Shown one piece after another: positions 4,083-5,429 of a DNA stretch of 5,429 bases. Each line of letters opens with the position of its first letter. The first letter of the stretch is position 1. Both the position numbers and the translations under genes were made by a program. The notes beneath the pieces are model-generated. The model saw nothing but the letters and a program-made list of their open reading frames with translations, was not told the DNA's origin and ran no database searches. The DNA is from Rubrobacter sp. (GTDB lineage: Bacteria > Actinomycetota > Rubrobacteria > Rubrobacterales > Rubrobacteraceae): NCBI GenBank assembly GCA_013695335.1, contig JACDAR010000136.1, forward strand, positions 1 to 5,429. Direction: 5' to 3'.

Positions 4083-5429
4083 GCCGAAGACGTTGGTAGA
4101 GAAGATCTGGGACCGTCACGTGGTGCGGCGGGCCGAGGGTGAGCCGGATCTCCTGTACGTGGACCTGCACATGGTCCACGAGGTGACGAGCCCGCAGGCA
4201 TTCGAGGGGCTGCGGATGGCGGGCCGCAAGGTACGCCGCCCCGACCTCACGCTGGCGACGATGGACCACAACGTACCGACCACGGAGTTCGGGGTGCCAG
4301 TCAAGGACAAGGTCTCCGCGAAGCAGATGGAGGCCATGCAGAAGAACGCGGACGAGTTCGGCATCGAGCTTCACGGCTGGGGCTCCATCGGTCAGGGCAT
4401 CGTCCACGTCATCGGGCCTGAGATGGGCCTGACCCAGCCAGGCATGGTCATCGTGTGCGGGGATAGCCACACGGCGACCCACGGCGCGTTCGGGGCGCTG
4501 GCTTTCGGCATCGGGACGAGCGAGGTCGAGCACGTGCTCGCCACCCAGACACTGCTGCAGAGCCGCCCGAAGACCATGGCCGTGACCGTCGAGGGAGAAC
4601 TTCCGGCGGACGTGACGGCCAAGGATCTGATGCTCGGCATCCTGCACCGCATCGGGACAGGCGGCGGGGCTGGGCACGTCATCGAATACAGGGGCGAGGC
4701 CGTGCGGCAACTCTCTATGGAGGGCCGCATGACCGTGTGCAACATGTCTATCGAGGGAGGGGCGCGGGCAGGGCTCGTAGCGCCGGACGAGACTACCTTC
4801 GAGTACGTTCGGGGCAGGGACCACGCCCCGAAGGACGCGGACTGGGAGATCGCTGTCGAAGAGTGGAAGTCGCTCCACACCGACGAAGGCGCGGAGTTCG
4901 ACAAGGAGGTCGTCATAAAGGCCGGAGACCTCGTCCCCTACGTCTCGTGGGGCACGACCCCGGCCCAGACCGTCGGCCTCGATGATGCCGTACCAGAGCC
5001 CGAGAACGACCACCACGAGCGGGCGCTCAAGTACATGGACCTGAAGCCGGGAACGGCGATCCGGGACATCGAGGTGGACACCGTGTTCCTCGGCTCCTGC
5101 ACCAACGCCCGCATCGAGGACCTTCGCGCCGCAGCCAGCGTCCTCGAAGGCCACAAGGTCAAGGAAGGCATTCGGGCGATGGTCGTTCCAGGCTCGATGC
5201 GCGTCAAGAAGCAGGCCGAGGAGGAGGGGCTGGACACGATCTTCACCGAAGCCGGCTTCGACTGGCGCAACGCGGGGTGTTCGATGTGCCTGGGCATGAA
5301 CCCGGACATCCTCGCCCCCGGCGAGCGGTGTGCTTCGACGAGCAACCGCAACTTCGAGGGACGGCAGGGCAAGGGCGGCCGGACTCACCTCGTCAGCCCG
5401 GCCGTGGCGGCGGCGACGGCGGTCATGGG
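4075..5429 (+). CDS. leuC: 3-isopropylmalate dehydratase large subunit (partial, cut at right edge)
   Basis: With LeuD this iron-sulfur enzyme isomerises 2-isopropylmalate to 3-isopropylmalate, the second step of leucine synthesis. I read 451 codons without interruption; bacterial LeuC is about 466-470 residues, so only the C-terminal tail is missing. Recognisable parts are KTLVEKIWDRHVV (5-17), TMDHNVPT (62-69), CGDSHTATHGAFGALAFGIG (128-147) and the three [4Fe-4S] cysteines at 342 (GSCTNAR), 402 and 405 (GCSMCLGMN). The tail has CASTSNRNFEGRQGKGGRTH (419-438) and SPAVAAATAV. The length and these motifs fit the bacterial LeuC type rather than the shorter archaeal one or aconitase. ATG 4075 overlaps the methyltransferase stop by 8 nt and is preceded by AAAGGA (4061-4066, 8-nt spacing). 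leuD is expected just downstream but is outside the window. Repression by the divergent IclR regulator in response to leucine is inferred from the LtbR precedent. Confidence 0.97.
   Translation, partial: MDRPKTLVEKIWDRHVVRRAEGEPDLLYVDLHMVHEVTSPQAFEGLRMAGRKVRRPDLTLATMDHNVPTTEFGVPVKDKVSAKQMEAMQKNADEFGIELHGWGSIGQGIVHVIGPEMGLTQPGMVIVCGDSHTATHGAFGALAFGIGTSEVEHVLATQTLLQSRPKTMAVTVEGELPADVTAKDLMLGILHRIGTGGGAGHVIEYRGEAVRQLSMEGRMTVCNMSIEGGARAGLVAPDETTFEYVRGRDHAPKDADWEIAVEEWKSLHTDEGAEFDKEVVIKAGDLVPYVSWGTTPAQTVGLDDAVPEPENDHHERALKYMDLKPGTAIRDIEVDTVFLGSCTNARIEDLRAAASVLEGHKVKEGIRAMVVPGSMRVKKQAEEEGLDTIFTEAGFDWRNAGCSMCLGMNPDILAPGERCASTSNRNFEGRQGKGGRTHLVSPAVAAATAVM

Noticed and set aside
3808..5388. Long minus-strand open frame (526 codons) opposite leuC
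   Set aside because: It mirrors the GC-rich codon pattern of leuC, whose plus-strand reading shows all LeuC motifs. The antisense product is low-complexity and rich in R, P, H and V, with no recognisable domain.
1..5429. Mobile elements, CRISPR arrays, tRNA or rRNA genes
   Set aside because: No direct-repeat arrays, transposase or integrase reading frames, terminal inverted repeats, or tRNA-like folds were seen; nearly all bases are taken up by conventional genes.

Overview
The window looks like an ordinary chromosomal stretch from a high-GC Gram-positive bacterium, most likely an actinobacterium. The codons are GC-rich, GTG and possibly TTG starts occur, and an IclR regulator of the LtbR/NdgR type sits divergently upstream of leuC, an arrangement typical of Actinomycetota. 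A deep-branching lineage is possible but cannot be settled from the sequence alone.

Layout. (1) Positions 26-1669, minus strand: a tight three-gene unit reading trpS (tryptophanyl-tRNA synthetase), then a 68-residue winged-helix protein, then a 143-residue protein with a Phd/YefM-like N-terminus. The stop and Shine-Dalgarno signals interlock at both junctions. (2) Positions 1670-1936: a 267-bp divergent intergenic region. On the trpS side it holds a candidate -10 box, a possible 16-codon leader peptide with one Trp codon, and a GC-rich stem-loop over the end of that leader. (3) Positions 1937-2572, plus strand: a METTL27/WBSCR27-like class I methyltransferase. (4) Positions 2581-3306, minus strand: the IclR-family regulator, convergent with the methyltransferase and 8 bp from it. 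(5) Positions 3307-3359: a short divergent control region with an exact match to the LtbR operator consensus as I recall it from Corynebacterium glutamicum. (6) Positions 3360-4082, plus strand: a second class I methyltransferase, whose end overlaps the start of leuC. (7) Positions 4075-5429, plus strand: leuC, the large subunit of 3-isopropylmalate dehydratase, cut by the window edge about 15-20 residues before its expected end.

How it fits together. The regulator, its operator and leuC form a recognisable leucine-biosynthesis control module. In C. glutamicum LtbR represses leuB, leuCD and the trp operon, so trpS nearby is suggestive, although I see no copy of the operator in front of trpS. 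The main departures from the usual arrangement are the methyltransferase gene placed between operator and leuC and translationally interlocked with leuC, the two small DNA-binding-type proteins trailing trpS, and the possible Trp-codon leader upstream of trpS. I see no mobile element, CRISPR array, tRNA or rRNA. The window is mostly conventional, and the novelty claims below are modest.
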